Shown: positions 33,153-42,924, counted from the stretch's first letter. The stretch: 64,000 bases of DNA from Bacillus tuaregi (GCF_900104575.1 NZ_LT629731.1:1223051-1287050), one strand, 5' to 3'. Made by a program: numbers and translations. The notes: generated by a model from the sequence alone, not told the origin.

Positions 33153-33794
33153 ATGCTGGAACCGACAGTTACCTATCAGGATAAAATTGAATCTGAGGAG
33201 GAACTACGAGCTATTATTGGCTATCCAAGTGAGCTCGTAAAACGAAAGGTTATTACTTATGTAGATAATCATTGTAAGGAATTTATCTCTCGTTCACCCT
33301 TTGTCGTCGTTTCTACGTCTGATGAAAGGGGATTATGTGATGTTTCTCCCCGAGGTGATATGCCAGGGTTTGTTTTAGTGCTTGATGAAAAACATATTGT
33401 CATTCCGGAACGACCGGGTAATAAGAGGAGCGATACATTGCGTAATATTCTGGCAAATCCCTATGCTGGTCTGTTATTTCTCATCCCTGGATTAGGAGAG
33501 ACGTTGAGAGTAAATGGAAAAGCATCTTTAGTAAAGGATGACCAGTTGCTTGAAAGGATGGCCGTCAAGGGCAAGAAACCGCTGCTTGGCATTTGTGTGG
33601 AGGTGGAGGAATGCTTTATTCATTGTGCCAAATCCATCATTCGATCGGGCTTATGGAAGCCGGAAGCTTGGATAGATAAGACATCATTGCCGAATGCCTC
33701 TAAAATACTAGCCGAGCATGTGAAGCTTCCCGGGATGAATGAAGAACAAATTAAAAATAGTCTTGACGATGATTACAAAACAGAGCTGTATTAA
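33153..33794 (+). CDS. pyridoxamine-5'-phosphate-oxidase-like FMN-binding protein
   Basis: A 213-aa split-barrel flavin-binding protein: SRSPFVVVSTSDERGLCDVS, PRGDMPGFV, IPERPGNKRSDTLRNIL and ANPYAGLLFLIPG are typical of the PNPOx-like subfamily with about 200 residues (MSMEG_1061-like). Expected to bind FMN or F420-like cofactor and do redox chemistry. It follows the M14 gene by 12 bp (RBS AAGGGAGTG), apparently the last gene of the iron-regulated operon; a reductase role in iron release is possible but untested. Confidence 0.82.
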   Translation: MLEPTVTYQDKIESEEELRAIIGYPSELVKRKVITYVDNHCKEFISRSPFVVVSTSDERGLCDVSPRGDMPGFVLVLDEKHIVIPERPGNKRSDTLRNILANPYAGLLFLIPGLGETLRVNGKASLVKDDQLLERMAVKGKKPLLGICVEVEECFIHCAKSIIRSGLWKPEAWIDKTSLPNASKILAEHVKLPGMNEEQIKNSLDDDYKTELY

Positions 33795-33819
33795 TGGATC
33801 CTTCAAAAATACGAATTTA

Positions 33820-34010
33820 TTAACTTCATTCAGCAGAAGTCCTCCACTTCTACAAGTGAGGGATGAATGCAAATGGTCCTTCGATTCAGTGGGGGTACAA
33901 ACCCCGGCTGAATGAAGTTAAGCCTCCGGGGGATGTCACGGATTTTTTAAAGGTAGTTTACCCGAGCGAGCTCAGGTAATCCGGACGCAAATTCGACGGG
34001 CGAATTTGAT
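33820..34010 (+). mobile_element. structured dispersed element, copy 5 (medium form)
   Basis: Left end TTAACTTCATTCAGCAGAAG (no GTACC hairpin). CCTCCACTTCT/AGTGAGGG hairpin, GGGGGTACAAACCCC hairpin, closing GCTGAATGAAGTT, CCTCCGGGGG (one change), TTTACCCGAGC.../GCTCAGGTAA stem and terminal CAAATTCG/CGAATTTG hairpin. A strong terminator starts 8 bases beyond its right end, so it may be followed by transcription stop. Confidence 0.83.
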
Positions 34011-34017
34011 TATACGA

Positions 34018-34049
34018 GAACACCTTGGACGAACTAAGGTGTTCTTTTT
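34018..34049 (+). terminator. terminator after the PNPOx gene and element 5
   Basis: GAACACCTT / AAGGTGTTC stem, nine-base loop, TTTTT. Confidence 0.87.
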
Positions 34050-34117
34050 GTACGCATAAGAAAAAGGAAGATACGAAATACTATCTCTGTTATTAACTTG
34101 GTAAAGGAGAACAGACG

Positions 34118-34765
34118 TTGAAAAAGTGGTTTTACTCAATCCTATTTATTACCCTAGTTACTTTTTTGAACCCCAGTGCTGCTGTACAGGCAGAGGAAAG
34201 AGACCATCCGGAGGAAGCCTGTGTAAATGAATCTGCCTTGAAACTGAAATATGATTTGCAAAAGCTATCGATTGAACATGCATGGTGGACACGGAGCTAT
34301 ATCATTAGTAATCTTGCTGGGCTGGAAGATAAACAGGATGTCCTAGAAAGACTGCTGCAAAACCAAACAGACTTTGGAATTGTAATCAAACCATATTATG
34401 GTCAAGAGGCGGCAGATAAGCTGATTGCCTTATTAAAGGAGCATATAGTAATAGCTGGGAAAATAATCGATTCCGCTAAGATAAAGGATCAAAATAATGT
34501 GGAAAAATACAACAAAGAATGGTTTAGGAACGCGGATGCTATTATTCAATTTTTAACGGATGCCAATCCAAATTGGTCAAAGGAAGAATGGACAGATATG
34601 TTATACACCCATTTAAGGTTTACGACAGATGAGGTTAGTGCAAGATTAAATAAGGATTGGAGGGGGGATATTCGTTTAGCGGGTTTAAATGAAGCGCATT
34701 TAATCCATATGGTTGAAGTAATAGCGGATGGAATCATGAAGCAATTCCCGGAACAATTTGAATGA
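34118..34765 (+). CDS. secreted helical protein of unknown function
   Basis: A 215-aa protein with a signal peptide (MKKWFYSILFITLVTFL... cleavage likely after VQA, about residue 25). The mature part is helical with EHAWWTRSYIISNLAG (about 51-66), a Q/N-x-x-D-x-G-x-x-I-x-P-Y-Y-G block (about 80-95) and a C-terminal D-G-I-M-K-Q-F-P. I recall similar proteins as uncharacterised secreted proteins in bacilli and actinobacteria. It starts with TTG, 8 bases after AAAGGAG. Element copy 5 and a terminator separate it from the upstream operon. Confidence 0.7.
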   Translation: MKKWFYSILFITLVTFLNPSAAVQAEERDHPEEACVNESALKLKYDLQKLSIEHAWWTRSYIISNLAGLEDKQDVLERLLQNQTDFGIVIKPYYGQEAADKLIALLKEHIVIAGKIIDSAKIKDQNNVEKYNKEWFRNADAIIQFLTDANPNWSKEEWTDMLYTHLRFTTDEVSARLNKDWRGDIRLAGLNEAHLIHMVEVIADGIMKQFPEQFE

Positions 34766-34775
34766 GTTGACCCAG

Positions 34776-34804
34776 GCGATATCTATAGAGGATATCGCTT
34801 TTTT
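34776..34804 (+). terminator. terminator after the secreted protein gene
   Basis: GCGATATC / GATATCGC stem with a seven-base loop and a T run. Confidence 0.87.
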
Positions 34805-34896
34805 CTTTTTTTACCGTTAATCAAATAGCTTGCTTACCTAAAAAAACCATTATATTCTGTTTAGTACAGACTAATTTTGAGAATGGGGATTATATA

Positions 34897-36138
34897 ATGA
34901 ATGATAGTCAAGGTGTTACGATAAAAAATAATCGTTTAAAGCGATTTCAGATGGCCCTTGTGCTCGGGTCCTTTGCTGCAATTGGACCGTTATCGCTGGA
35001 TATGTATCTTCCTTCACTACCAGCGCTGAGTGAAGATTTGCAAAGCAGTACTTCAGTCGCTCAGCTTAGTATTACAGCTTGTTTACTCGGAATGGCACTA
35101 GGGCAGCTGTTGCTGGGTCCGCTCAGCGATCAAAAGGGAAGACGTCTTCCGTTGATCATTAGCTTAGTGATCTACAGTCTTTCATCTATTCTATGTGCAT
35201 TTGCACCCACTGTTGAGGTCTTGGTAATTCTAAGGCTAGTCCAAGGCTTGTCAGGTGCTGGAGGTATGGTCATTTCACGTGCGATAGTCCGTGATTTATA
35301 TTCCGGAGTTGAACTGACAAGGTTTTTTTCACTGCTCATGCTGATTAATGGGGCGGCGCCCATTTTAGCACCCGTGGCTGGAGGACAGCTGCTACAGTTT
35401 ACATCCTGGCGGGGGATTTTTATTGTATTAGGGGTTCTAAGTATCCTGATGATTACGATGGCGATTTTTGCTGTAAGAGAAACGTTACCTCGTGATAACC
35501 GCAGTACAGGTGGAGTAAAGGCAACATTTGTAACCTTTAACGGGCTGCTTCATGACAGAGTATTCATGGGGTATGTGTTAACTCAGGGCTTTGTTAATGC
35601 CTCAATGTTTGCTTATATCTCTGGGTCACCCTTTGTAATACAAAATATTTTTGGCGCATCAGCACAGGCGTTCAGCTTTATATTTGCCATTAATGGAATC
35701 GGAATTATTATCGCAAGCCAGATAACAGGAAGACTGGCTGGAAGAATACAGGAAAGCAAGCTGCTACAAATAGGCCTGGGAATGGCACTTACCGGCGGAA
35801 TTCTCCTTAACTTAATGCTTGCTTTAGATGCGGGTTTACTGGGTGTTTTACCAGCTTTATTTTTAGTTGTTTCAAGTGTTGGGGTTGTCTCTACAACCTG
35901 CTTTGCTCTCGCTATGCAGAGTCAAGGGAAAACAGCTGGAAGTGCTTCAGCACTGTTAGGTTTAATGCCGTTTATTTTAGGCTCTATCATGGCTCCTCTC
36001 GTTGGAATTGGGGATGGTCAGTCTGCATGGCCAATGGCAATTATTATTATTATTTGTGAAATCATTGCGGTTATGTCATACCTATTCCTCGCTAGAAAAG
36101 ATCGTCAATTAGTTAATTCTGTAGCGAAATCATTGTAA
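34897..36138 (+). CDS. Bcr/CflA-type MFS drug-resistance transporter
   Basis: A 413-aa, 12-helix major facilitator. FAAIGPLSLDMYLPSLPALS (about 26-45) is the Bcr/CflA hallmark with the buried Asp. LGPLSDQKGRRLPLI (about 73-87) is MFS motif A, and RLVQGLSGAGGMVISRAIVR (about 112-131) is the motif C region. It is a proton-driven exporter of drugs or metabolites; the substrate is unknown. Own terminator downstream. Confidence 0.9.
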   Translation: MNDSQGVTIKNNRLKRFQMALVLGSFAAIGPLSLDMYLPSLPALSEDLQSSTSVAQLSITACLLGMALGQLLLGPLSDQKGRRLPLIISLVIYSLSSILCAFAPTVEVLVILRLVQGLSGAGGMVISRAIVRDLYSGVELTRFFSLLMLINGAAPILAPVAGGQLLQFTSWRGIFIVLGVLSILMITMAIFAVRETLPRDNRSTGGVKATFVTFNGLLHDRVFMGYVLTQGFVNASMFAYISGSPFVIQNIFGASAQAFSFIFAINGIGIIIASQITGRLAGRIQESKLLQIGLGMALTGGILLNLMLALDAGLLGVLPALFLVVSSVGVVSTTCFALAMQSQGKTAGSASALLGLMPFILGSIMAPLVGIGDGQSAWPMAIIIIICEIIAVMSYLFLARKDRQLVNSVAKSL

Positions 36139-36149
36139 TTCAAATAGAC

Positions 36150-36190
36150 AAAGGAGTATGTAACGAAGACGGAATACATACTCCTTTTTT
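36150..36190 (+). terminator. terminator after the MFS gene
   Basis: AAAGGAGTATGTA / TACATACTCCTTT stem with a 12-base loop and six Ts. Confidence 0.88.
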
Positions 36191-36290
36191 GTGTAATATT
36201 TTGGCAAAAACAAAGGATAATAATGAAAATAAGGAAGGTACCGATTTTTCACGATAAACAAGATGAGTGATATAAAAGGATGATTAGTGA

Positions 36291-39110
36291 ATGCAGATAA
36301 ACAAAATCATAAAAAGATTATTGGCAAAGGATTCGAGTCAGCTTATTCGCTTAGTGTCAGATGCCTTTAACGCATTAGAGGATTTTGTCTATTTAGTTGG
36401 CGTCGACCAGGACATATTGACGTATTTATATGCCAATCAGGCCGGATTATCCGTACTAAATAAAGATATTGACGTTATCGGCAAGACATTTGAAGAAGTA
36501 TTGCAAGAAGACAAGGCAAACTTCCTAAAGCGATATTATCTAAGGGCGGCCAAGTATAAAAAGATTGTAACATTTGAAGATGAGATGCAACTGAAGAATG
36601 GAAAGATTATTCACCGTGAAACAGTGCTCACCCCCATTATTGATCAGGAGGAGATTTATATTATTGCTGTTGTAAGAGATATTACCGAAAAAAATATCAA
36701 ATTACAGGAGCTCCAGCGCTCAAAACTGTTACTTGAAAAAAACGAACAACGATTATCCTCCCTATTAGAGCATAACGAGGATGCTGTTTTCATGGTAGAC
36801 CTGAAAGGTGTTTTTTTAGAGGTGAACCCGGCTACGGAAAAGATCACAGGCTATAAAAATAATGAATTAATTGGAATGAATTTTTCAAAAATCCTGCCTA
36901 GTAAAGAGTGCGAACAGGCTTGGGGGTACTTACGACAGGCCATTAAGGGAGAGACCATTCGATACGAAATCTTTATTTATCATAAGGATGGCAGTGAAGT
37001 TCATTTGAATGTCAAAAACATTCCGATTACGGTAGAGGGGGAAATAGTTGGGGTATATGGAATTGCGCGCGACATTACGAAAGAGAAAACAGCTTTAGAT
37101 GAGCTTTATAGAGTCAAAAAACAGTTAGAGTCGTTTTTACAGGATAGTGCGGATTCTATTTCCATTACAACACTGGATGGAGAAGTCGAATTTATCAATA
37201 ATGCCTATACCAAAATCTATGGTTATACAGAGGAAGATGTATTGGGGAAAGAGAATCCGATTATTCCTGATTGGCTAATGGACGAAAAGAATCAAATGTA
37301 TAAACAGGTTGCTCGAGGGAAGAAGCTTCATGGCGTACATGTTAAACGACAGAAGAAGTCTGGAGAATTATTAGATATTTCTATGACCTTATTTCCGCTT
37401 TATGATGAATGTGGGAATGTGTTTGCTGTATCTAGCATTGGTCGTGACATTACAGAGGATAAAAAGCTGGAGCTGGAAATGGTAAAAATGAAAGAAGAGC
37501 TTGAGCTTGTATGGAATTATACAACAGACGGAATTTGTATGATAGGGTTTGAGGGCAGTATTTTACAGGCGAATCCTGCTTTTGAAGAGATGTTTGGCTG
37601 GAATCAGATGGACAAGAGTGAAATAGCCTTATCCAGTACATATCCTAAACATCAGCAGCATCATATAGAAGAATTATTAATAGGATTACGAGAAAAAGAC
37701 GAGCTATTACAATTCGAGACAAAACGGAAAAGAAAAGATGGAACATTGATTGATGTACAAGCGACGTACCGACCGATTAAAAAAGGGAAAATATTGGCGA
37801 TTGTTACCTATAAAAATGTAACAGAGGAAAAAAGAATGCTGTTGAATCTGAAAGAAAGTGAAGAAAGATACCGAAAAGTTCTAGAATCCTCCCCGGAAGG
37901 GTTGATGATTTATACCGATGGTTTGATTACTTATATCAATCAAGCGGGACTGGAATTTTTGAAAGCTAGGAACAGCAGTCAGGTGATAGGGAAAAGATTC
38001 ATCGATTTTGTTCAGCGCTGTAATCGGAAACAGATAGAGGAAGAAATGGTAAATTCTGAATATCAAGGGATAAAAAGTGAACTAGTAGAAGAAAAGTTTA
38101 TCACCCTTGAGGGTGATGAGGTTTTTGCGGAAACAGCATCAGCATTCATTACAGAGGAGGGGAAAACCTCTGTTATCGTCATGTTACGAGATGTAACGAT
38201 AAAAAGACGGGCGGAGAAAGCGTTGAGGGAAACGGAGGAACGTTTTCGCATTATCGCCGAACACTCTAAGGATATCATTAAGATTGTGAATCCGACCGGG
38301 AATATTACGTATGGGTCGCCTTCATTAGAGGCTGTATTAGGTTTTCCAATTCGTTCCGTGATAGGTAAAACCTTTTTAAGTTTTATACACCACGATGATA
38401 TGGAGGAGGCACAAGCTATTTTGGGAAAAGTAAAGGAAACAAAACAGGTTTATGATATTGAAATCCGTCATGTTCATCAGGATGGACACTCCATTTGGCT
38501 TCATTCTCATTTTTCTCCTGTTTTCACATCAAACGGAGAGCTTGAGAAGATTATCGTGATATCTAGTGATATTACTGAGGCTAAACGGAAAGAAGAAAAG
38601 CTGGCAGAAATGGCCTATTATGATTATTTAACAGGACTGCCAAATCGTAGACTGTTCACAGCTCGTTTAAATCAAGCCATGCTTACATCGGATAGAACAG
38701 GGAATATTACGGCGTTACTGATAATCGATTGTGATAAATTCAAAAAAATTAATGATACACTTGGACATGATATTGGGGACGCGGTGATAAAAGAATTCGC
38801 CCGTCGTATTCGATCCTCCTTGCGTAAAAAAGATACAGTATCAAGGATTGGCGGAGATGAATTTGCGATTGTGCTACCAGAAATCACTCATGAAAACGAA
38901 ATTATCGATGTAGCCAAAAGAATTTTAGCCGTGATAAGAGAAGATATGTTTTTGCAGGGTCATCAGATAAAGGCTACGGCAAGTATCGGGATTGCCTTAT
39001 ATCCAACTAATTCCAGCTTTGAGGATCAGCTATACAAACAGGCAGATATTAATTTGTATAAAGTGAAGGAACGCGGAGGAAACTCCTTTTCGATGTTGCT
39101 TTCAGAATAA
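36291..39110 (+). CDS. multi-PAS diguanylate cyclase
   Basis: A 939-aa soluble sensor: six consecutive PAS modules (roughly 20-130, 150-270, 280-395, 405-520, 525-645, 650-770) and a C-terminal GGDEF domain (about 775-939). The active site reads SRIGGDEFAIVL, so it should make c-di-GMP from two GTP. R-K-K-D lies five residues upstream, the RxxD inhibitory site, so product feedback is likely. No membrane segment and no EAL domain. The several PAS units suggest integration of redox, light or ligand cues. RBS AAAGGATGA. Confidence 0.93.
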   Translation: MQINKIIKRLLAKDSSQLIRLVSDAFNALEDFVYLVGVDQDILTYLYANQAGLSVLNKDIDVIGKTFEEVLQEDKANFLKRYYLRAAKYKKIVTFEDEMQLKNGKIIHRETVLTPIIDQEEIYIIAVVRDITEKNIKLQELQRSKLLLEKNEQRLSSLLEHNEDAVFMVDLKGVFLEVNPATEKITGYKNNELIGMNFSKILPSKECEQAWGYLRQAIKGETIRYEIFIYHKDGSEVHLNVKNIPITVEGEIVGVYGIARDITKEKTALDELYRVKKQLESFLQDSADSISITTLDGEVEFINNAYTKIYGYTEEDVLGKENPIIPDWLMDEKNQMYKQVARGKKLHGVHVKRQKKSGELLDISMTLFPLYDECGNVFAVSSIGRDITEDKKLELEMVKMKEELELVWNYTTDGICMIGFEGSILQANPAFEEMFGWNQMDKSEIALSSTYPKHQQHHIEELLIGLREKDELLQFETKRKRKDGTLIDVQATYRPIKKGKILAIVTYKNVTEEKRMLLNLKESEERYRKVLESSPEGLMIYTDGLITYINQAGLEFLKARNSSQVIGKRFIDFVQRCNRKQIEEEMVNSEYQGIKSELVEEKFITLEGDEVFAETASAFITEEGKTSVIVMLRDVTIKRRAEKALRETEERFRIIAEHSKDIIKIVNPTGNITYGSPSLEAVLGFPIRSVIGKTFLSFIHHDDMEEAQAILGKVKETKQVYDIEIRHVHQDGHSIWLHSHFSPVFTSNGELEKIIVISSDITEAKRKEEKLAEMAYYDYLTGLPNRRLFTARLNQAMLTSDRTGNITALLIIDCDKFKKINDTLGHDIGDAVIKEFARRIRSSLRKKDTVSRIGGDEFAIVLPEITHENEIIDVAKRILAVIREDMFLQGHQIKATASIGIALYPTNSSFEDQLYKQADINLYKVKERGGNSFSMLLSE

Positions 39111-39224
39111 TTACCGGCTTTCTACAACTTAGGTCTGATAGATAAATCAATCTGCGGTTGATTGTTGATTTCTTTTCTTTTCGCTAAAATTTACCTGAAG
39201 ATAAACTCTATTAGAAAGTAGGTA

Positions 39225-40022
39225 ATGAACTTGAGGAAATTGCTGGTTCTGGTTGTGATATTGTTGGCGGCTTTTGTACTTTATTTTTCAATCCCCTCCT
39301 CTTGGTTTGGATTAGGTAAACAAAGTGCTGCTGTGACTGATGAAATTGAAAGGATTGAACTGGATGTTTCGGGGATTAACACGAGGATTATTACGGAGGA
39401 TCGCGATGATGTAGAAGCAAACTTAGAAGGTAAAGGGAAGCTTCGGGTAAGTGAAAGAGGTAACTCCATTGAAATTGAATATAAGCGCAGATGGTTTGAG
39501 TCCTTTTCCTTCTTTTCAGGTCCAAAACTGACCTTGTATATTCCTGAGGATTACCAAAAAGATTTGGAGATTGAGATAGGCTCCGGTAACCTGAATTATG
39601 CAGGAGAATCGAAAGGACAGCCCGTTGTATTGAATAAGCTTTCAGTCGAAGTGAATTCTGGCAATGCGAAGCTATCACATATTCAAACTAACAAGGGAGT
39701 GTTTGATGTTAATTCAGGAAATGTCAGTGTAGAGCATTATGCAGGTCAATTAACGGCCGATATCTCATCCGGGAATATCAATATACAAATGGATCAATTA
39801 ACAGATTCAATCGAAGTGGATGTAAGCTCCGGTCGTGCTTCCATTGATTTACCTGATAAAGCTGATTTTACATTGGATGGAAAGGTAAGCAGCGGAAATA
39901 TATCCAATACCTTCATTTTAAAAGATAAACAGGAAACCGAGAGAGAGCTAAGCGGTATACATGGGTCCGGTAAGCATGCCGTCGATATAAATATATCCAG
40001 TGGTAAAATCGAATTGAAATAA
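39225..40022 (+). CDS. DUF4097 beta-helix membrane-anchored protein (LiaG-like)
   Basis: A 265-aa protein with an N-terminal hydrophobic anchor (about 4-22) and a repetitive beta domain. Recurring S-G-N/S-S-G units (IGSGNLNYAG, VNSGNAKLSH, VNSGNVSVEH, ISSGNINIQM, VSSGRASIDL, VSSGNISNTF, ISSGKIELK) give a right-handed beta-helix pattern. It resembles LiaG of the Bacillus cell-envelope stress operon, but no liaRS genes are adjacent. ATG 39225 is very close to the GTAGG; TTG 39231 is an alternative start. Confidence 0.8.
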   Translation: MNLRKLLVLVVILLAAFVLYFSIPSSWFGLGKQSAAVTDEIERIELDVSGINTRIITEDRDDVEANLEGKGKLRVSERGNSIEIEYKRRWFESFSFFSGPKLTLYIPEDYQKDLEIEIGSGNLNYAGESKGQPVVLNKLSVEVNSGNAKLSHIQTNKGVFDVNSGNVSVEHYAGQLTADISSGNINIQMDQLTDSIEVDVSSGRASIDLPDKADFTLDGKVSSGNISNTFILKDKQETERELSGIHGSGKHAVDINISSGKIELK

Positions 40023-40032
40023 GCTCTATAGA

Positions 40033-40088
40033 AGCAGAGGGAGGTTCTTCGGCTGCCAATTTTGGAGGCTGGTGAACGTCCCTCTGCT
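40033..40088. terminator. hairpin after the DUF4097 gene
   Basis: AGCAGAGGGA / TCCCTCTGCT arms with inner partial pairing (GGCTGCC/GGAGGCT); no strong T tract. Confidence 0.55.
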
Positions 40089-40304
40089 AGTCGTGCTTTC
40101 ATTTCATGTCGTAGGGCAAGGATATTATTTTGGTCTCCTTTTACCTCCAGAAGGGATTATAAGGATGCTGACTGAGTAAATCTTATTCCATTAATCTTCT
40201 AGTTGTTATGGTAAAATAATATTGAGAATTGGTTGAAATATATGACTTTCTCTTATTTCTTTCATCAGCAGGGAAACCTGTTAGTGTGCTTGGAGGATAG
40301 GAAG

Positions 40305-42281
40305 ATGATAGTAGAAACCAATATTTTAGATCAGTCAATGATAAAAGAATTATGGAATAGCTTTATGATATCAGGGAAAATAGAGTGCGCTGACATTCGA
40401 CAGGAAATTATTGATTCCTGGACACGCTGTCGTAAAGCAGGCGTGGATTATTTGGACGGCACCTGTCAAAGTATGATATCAAAAGCTGATTGGCAGCAAT
40501 TAAAAGAAGAGAATCAATTACTTATTGACATCTCGATACCAATTATGAAGACCTTATATAAAAGTTTTCAGGACAGCCCTTTTTGTGTTGTTATTACAAA
40601 TGAAGCAGGTATCATACTAAGCACAGTCGGCGATAGAGATGTGTTATCGAAATCGACAGACCTTCATTTTTCAGCAGGTGCAGATTGGTCGGAATACTCG
40701 GTTGGCACGAATGCAATCGGGACAGCGTTGTATCTGAATGAACCAATTCGTGTATCAGGGGCAGAGCATTATTGCAGAAAGCATCATGAATGGACCTGCT
40801 TAGCTGCCCCCATCCATCATTCACAAGGAAGGATGATTGGCTGTCTAAACATTTCGGGGTTTGTTCAATTTGAAGAAGCTCATTTCAGGGGGATGGTATT
40901 AGCAGCCGTACGAGCCATTGAAAATCAACTTCAAAAGGATGAAACAAAAGAGGAATTAATTACGGCACATAAACAGCTAACAACCGTCATCAGTACCATT
41001 TCAGAGGGAATCCTATCAATTGATCATGATTATGTCATCACACATGCGAACGCCTCACTTGCCAACATTCTCGGGATGCTTCCAAGTGAAATGATTGGTA
41101 GAAAGGTAACGGAGATATTTGGAGAGGATAATCCAATTAATCAAATATTAGAATGGGATAGCGCTTCTTTAGAAGAAGAAATTATCCTCGAACCATCTAA
41201 TAAAGAAATCCGCTGTACAATTAAGGCTATTCCGATAAAAAATGAATGCTTACAAATTGTCGGTATGGTGATCACCGTTCGTGAAATCAAGCAGGTTCAT
41301 CAAATCGTCAATAAAATGGTTGGAGCACAGGCAAGATTTCAATTTAGTGATATTTTGGGGAGCAGCAATCAGATTAAACAAATAATCAAGAAGGCCAAAA
41401 TTGCTGGAAAAAGCATCTCAACCGTTCTATTACTAGGAGAAAGTGGTACTGGTAAAGAAGTGTTTGCACAGGCCATTCATAATGCAAGTAATCGGAGGAA
41501 TGGCCCTTTTATTGCCGTTAATTGCGCTGCTATCCCAAGAGATTTAATCCAAAGTGAGCTTTTTGGTTATTGTGATGGTGCCTTTACAGGAGCAAAACGA
41601 GGCGGTAGACCGGGGAAATTTGAATTAGCGGATGGCGGTACACTATTTCTTGATGAAATAGGAGATATGTCAATCGATTTACAGGTTAATCTTTTACGGG
41701 TTCTGCAAGAGAAAAATGTCGTTAGAGTCGGAGGCGATAAGCCCACATCTATTAATGTCCGTGTCATTGCAGCAACCAATAAGAGTTTAAAAGCCTTAGT
41801 TGAAAATGGTCGTTTTCGTGAAGATTTATATTATCGCTTAAATGTAATCACACTTATTATTCCTCCTTTGAGGGAACGGCTCGGTGATATTGATATATTT
41901 TTGGATTATTTTTTACGGAAAATGTCGATTTCATTAGGAAAGGAAATGGTGACGGTAGAACCTATAGTAAAGGAAATCTTTAACCAGTATTCTTGGCCAG
42001 GAAATATAAGGGAGTTAGAGAATGTTTTGGAATATGGAATTAATATGGGGGAAGGCGAGATTCTTTTACGGGAATACTTGCCATCCTATTTATTAAATCA
42101 GCTGAATCCTACAAATGGCAAGGATATTGAACCTGTTAGGAGCTTGGCTACCGTGGAAAGGGAGGCCATTGAAAGGGCGGTCAAGAAATTTGCGGGTAAT
42201 ATTTCAAAGGCAGCAAAGGCACTAGGGATTGGCCGTAATACTCTTTATGAAAAAATGAAAAAATATCATATTAAACATTAG
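40305..42281 (+). CDS. acoR: AcoR-type sigma-54-dependent activator
   Basis: About 658 aa: an N-terminal GAF-like sensor (about 55-205), a PAS domain (about 225-325), an AAA+ domain (about 345-575) and a Fis-type helix-turn-helix at the end ([20 protein letters not shown]). Walker A is [10 protein letters not shown]; the sigma-54 contact loop is GAFTGA; Walker B is [12 protein letters not shown]. It should drive RNA polymerase-sigma54 at the promoter at 42503 to turn on the aco operon with acetoin. ATG 40305 follows GGAGG by 8 bases and is preferred over 40233. Confidence 0.9.
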   Translation: MIVETNILDQSMIKELWNSFMISGKIECADIRQEIIDSWTRCRKAGVDYLDGTCQSMISKADWQQLKEENQLLIDISIPIMKTLYKSFQDSPFCVVITNEAGIILSTVGDRDVLSKSTDLHFSAGADWSEYSVGTNAIGTALYLNEPIRVSGAEHYCRKHHEWTCLAAPIHHSQGRMIGCLNISGFVQFEEAHFRGMVLAAVRAIENQLQKDETKEELITAHKQLTTVISTISEGILSIDHDYVITHANASLANILGMLPSEMIGRKVTEIFGEDNPINQILEWDSASLEEEIILEPSNKEIRCTIKAIPIKNECLQIVGMVITVREIKQVHQIVNKMVGAQARFQFSDILGSSNQIKQIIKKAKIAGKSISTVLLLGESGTGKEVFAQAIHNASNRRNGPFIAVNCAAIPRDLIQSELFGYCDGAFTGAKRGGRPGKFELADGGTLFLDEIGDMSIDLQVNLLRVLQEKNVVRVGGDKPTSINVRVIAATNKSLKALVENGRFREDLYYRLNVITLIIPPLRERLGDIDIFLDYFLRKMSISLGKEMVTVEPIVKEIFNQYSWPGNIRELENVLEYGINMGEGEILLREYLPSYLLNQLNPTNGKDIEPVRSLATVEREAIERAVKKFAGNISKAAKALGIGRNTLYEKMKKYHIKH

Positions 42282-42310
42282 GCAGCTACTTAACAGTGAG
42301 CTGCTTTTTT
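42282..42310 (+). terminator. terminator after acoR
   Basis: GCAGCT / AGCTGC stem with an 11-base loop and six Ts; separates acoR from the aco operon. Confidence 0.85.
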
Positions 42311-42339
42311 CTATGTCTATTTGTCCTAAAATGGAACAC

Positions 42340-42356
42340 TGTTCAAAAATCGAACA
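42340..42356. promoter_or_regulatory. putative AcoR upstream activator site 1
   Basis: TGTTCAAAAATCGAACA, a 17-bp inverted repeat TGTTC-N7-GAACA. It lies about 160 bp before the sigma-54 promoter, a normal distance for an enhancer-binding activator. Confidence 0.6.
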
Positions 42357-42410
42357 AAGGACTGAGAAAGATGGAGCATTCACAAGGAAAGTAAAACAGT
42401 GACAAATTAC

Positions 42411-42427
42411 TGTTAGAAAAACGAACA
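42411..42427. promoter_or_regulatory. putative AcoR upstream activator site 2
   Basis: TGTTAGAAAAACGAACA, the same 17-bp layout as site 1 with one arm mismatch. It lies about 75 bp before the -24 element. Confidence 0.55.
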
Positions 42428-42502
42428 GTTAAGCGATATTACCCATGGATATGTGAAGTCTAAGAATGCCAACAGAATCGTTCTCTAAAAGGTTTTAAAA
42501 AA

Positions 42503-42519
42503 TTGGCACGATAATTGCA
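42503..42519 (+). promoter_or_regulatory. sigma-54 promoter of the aco operon
   Basis: TTGGCAC-GATAA-TTGCA, an essentially perfect -24/-12 element (TGGCAC-N5-TTGCA). It lies 39 bp before the first gene of the operon. Confidence 0.9.
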
Positions 42520-42558
42520 TAATCTTCCATTGAGGACCTATGAAGGGTAGGTGACAAT

Positions 42559-42924
42559 ATGTGGAAGCGATATATTATTGAGCTAGGCTGGGGAGCGGAC
42601 CTCCATGGTCAGAATGTTACAAAAGCAGCAAGGAAGGCCGTAAAGGATGCAATCTCGAGAAGCTGTCTTTGCGGCATGGATGAAATTTTGAGCATGCAGG
42701 ATTTCGATGAGATGCAGGTTCATGTTGGGATTGCCACTCCTTATCCAAATCTAGTTGACAAAGAGAAAGTTTTAGAGGTCCTGCCATTTGGAAAGAAAAC
42801 ATTGAAGGTTATGGAAGGAGGTTTGGAAACACCCGGGATGTATGTGAAAGCACTTGGGGACAGCAAGGATTCCATTGTAGTTGCTAATGCGGTTGTTGAG
42901 GTCTATGTGATGCTGGAGGACTGA
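42559..42924 (+). CDS. Lin0512 family protein
   Basis: A 121-aa protein starting MWKRYIIELGWGADLHGQNV with a conserved GWGADLHGQ block and a C-terminal VVANAVVEVYV strand. It matches the Lin0512 family, small conserved proteins of unknown biochemistry. It is the first gene of the sigma-54-driven aco operon and its stop overlaps the next ORF region, so it is probably connected to acetoin catabolism. AGGTGA RBS. Confidence 0.8.
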   Translation: MWKRYIIELGWGADLHGQNVTKAARKAVKDAISRSCLCGMDEILSMQDFDEMQVHVGIATPYPNLVDKEKVLEVLPFGKKTLKVMEGGLETPGMYVKALGDSKDSIVVANAVVEVYVMLED

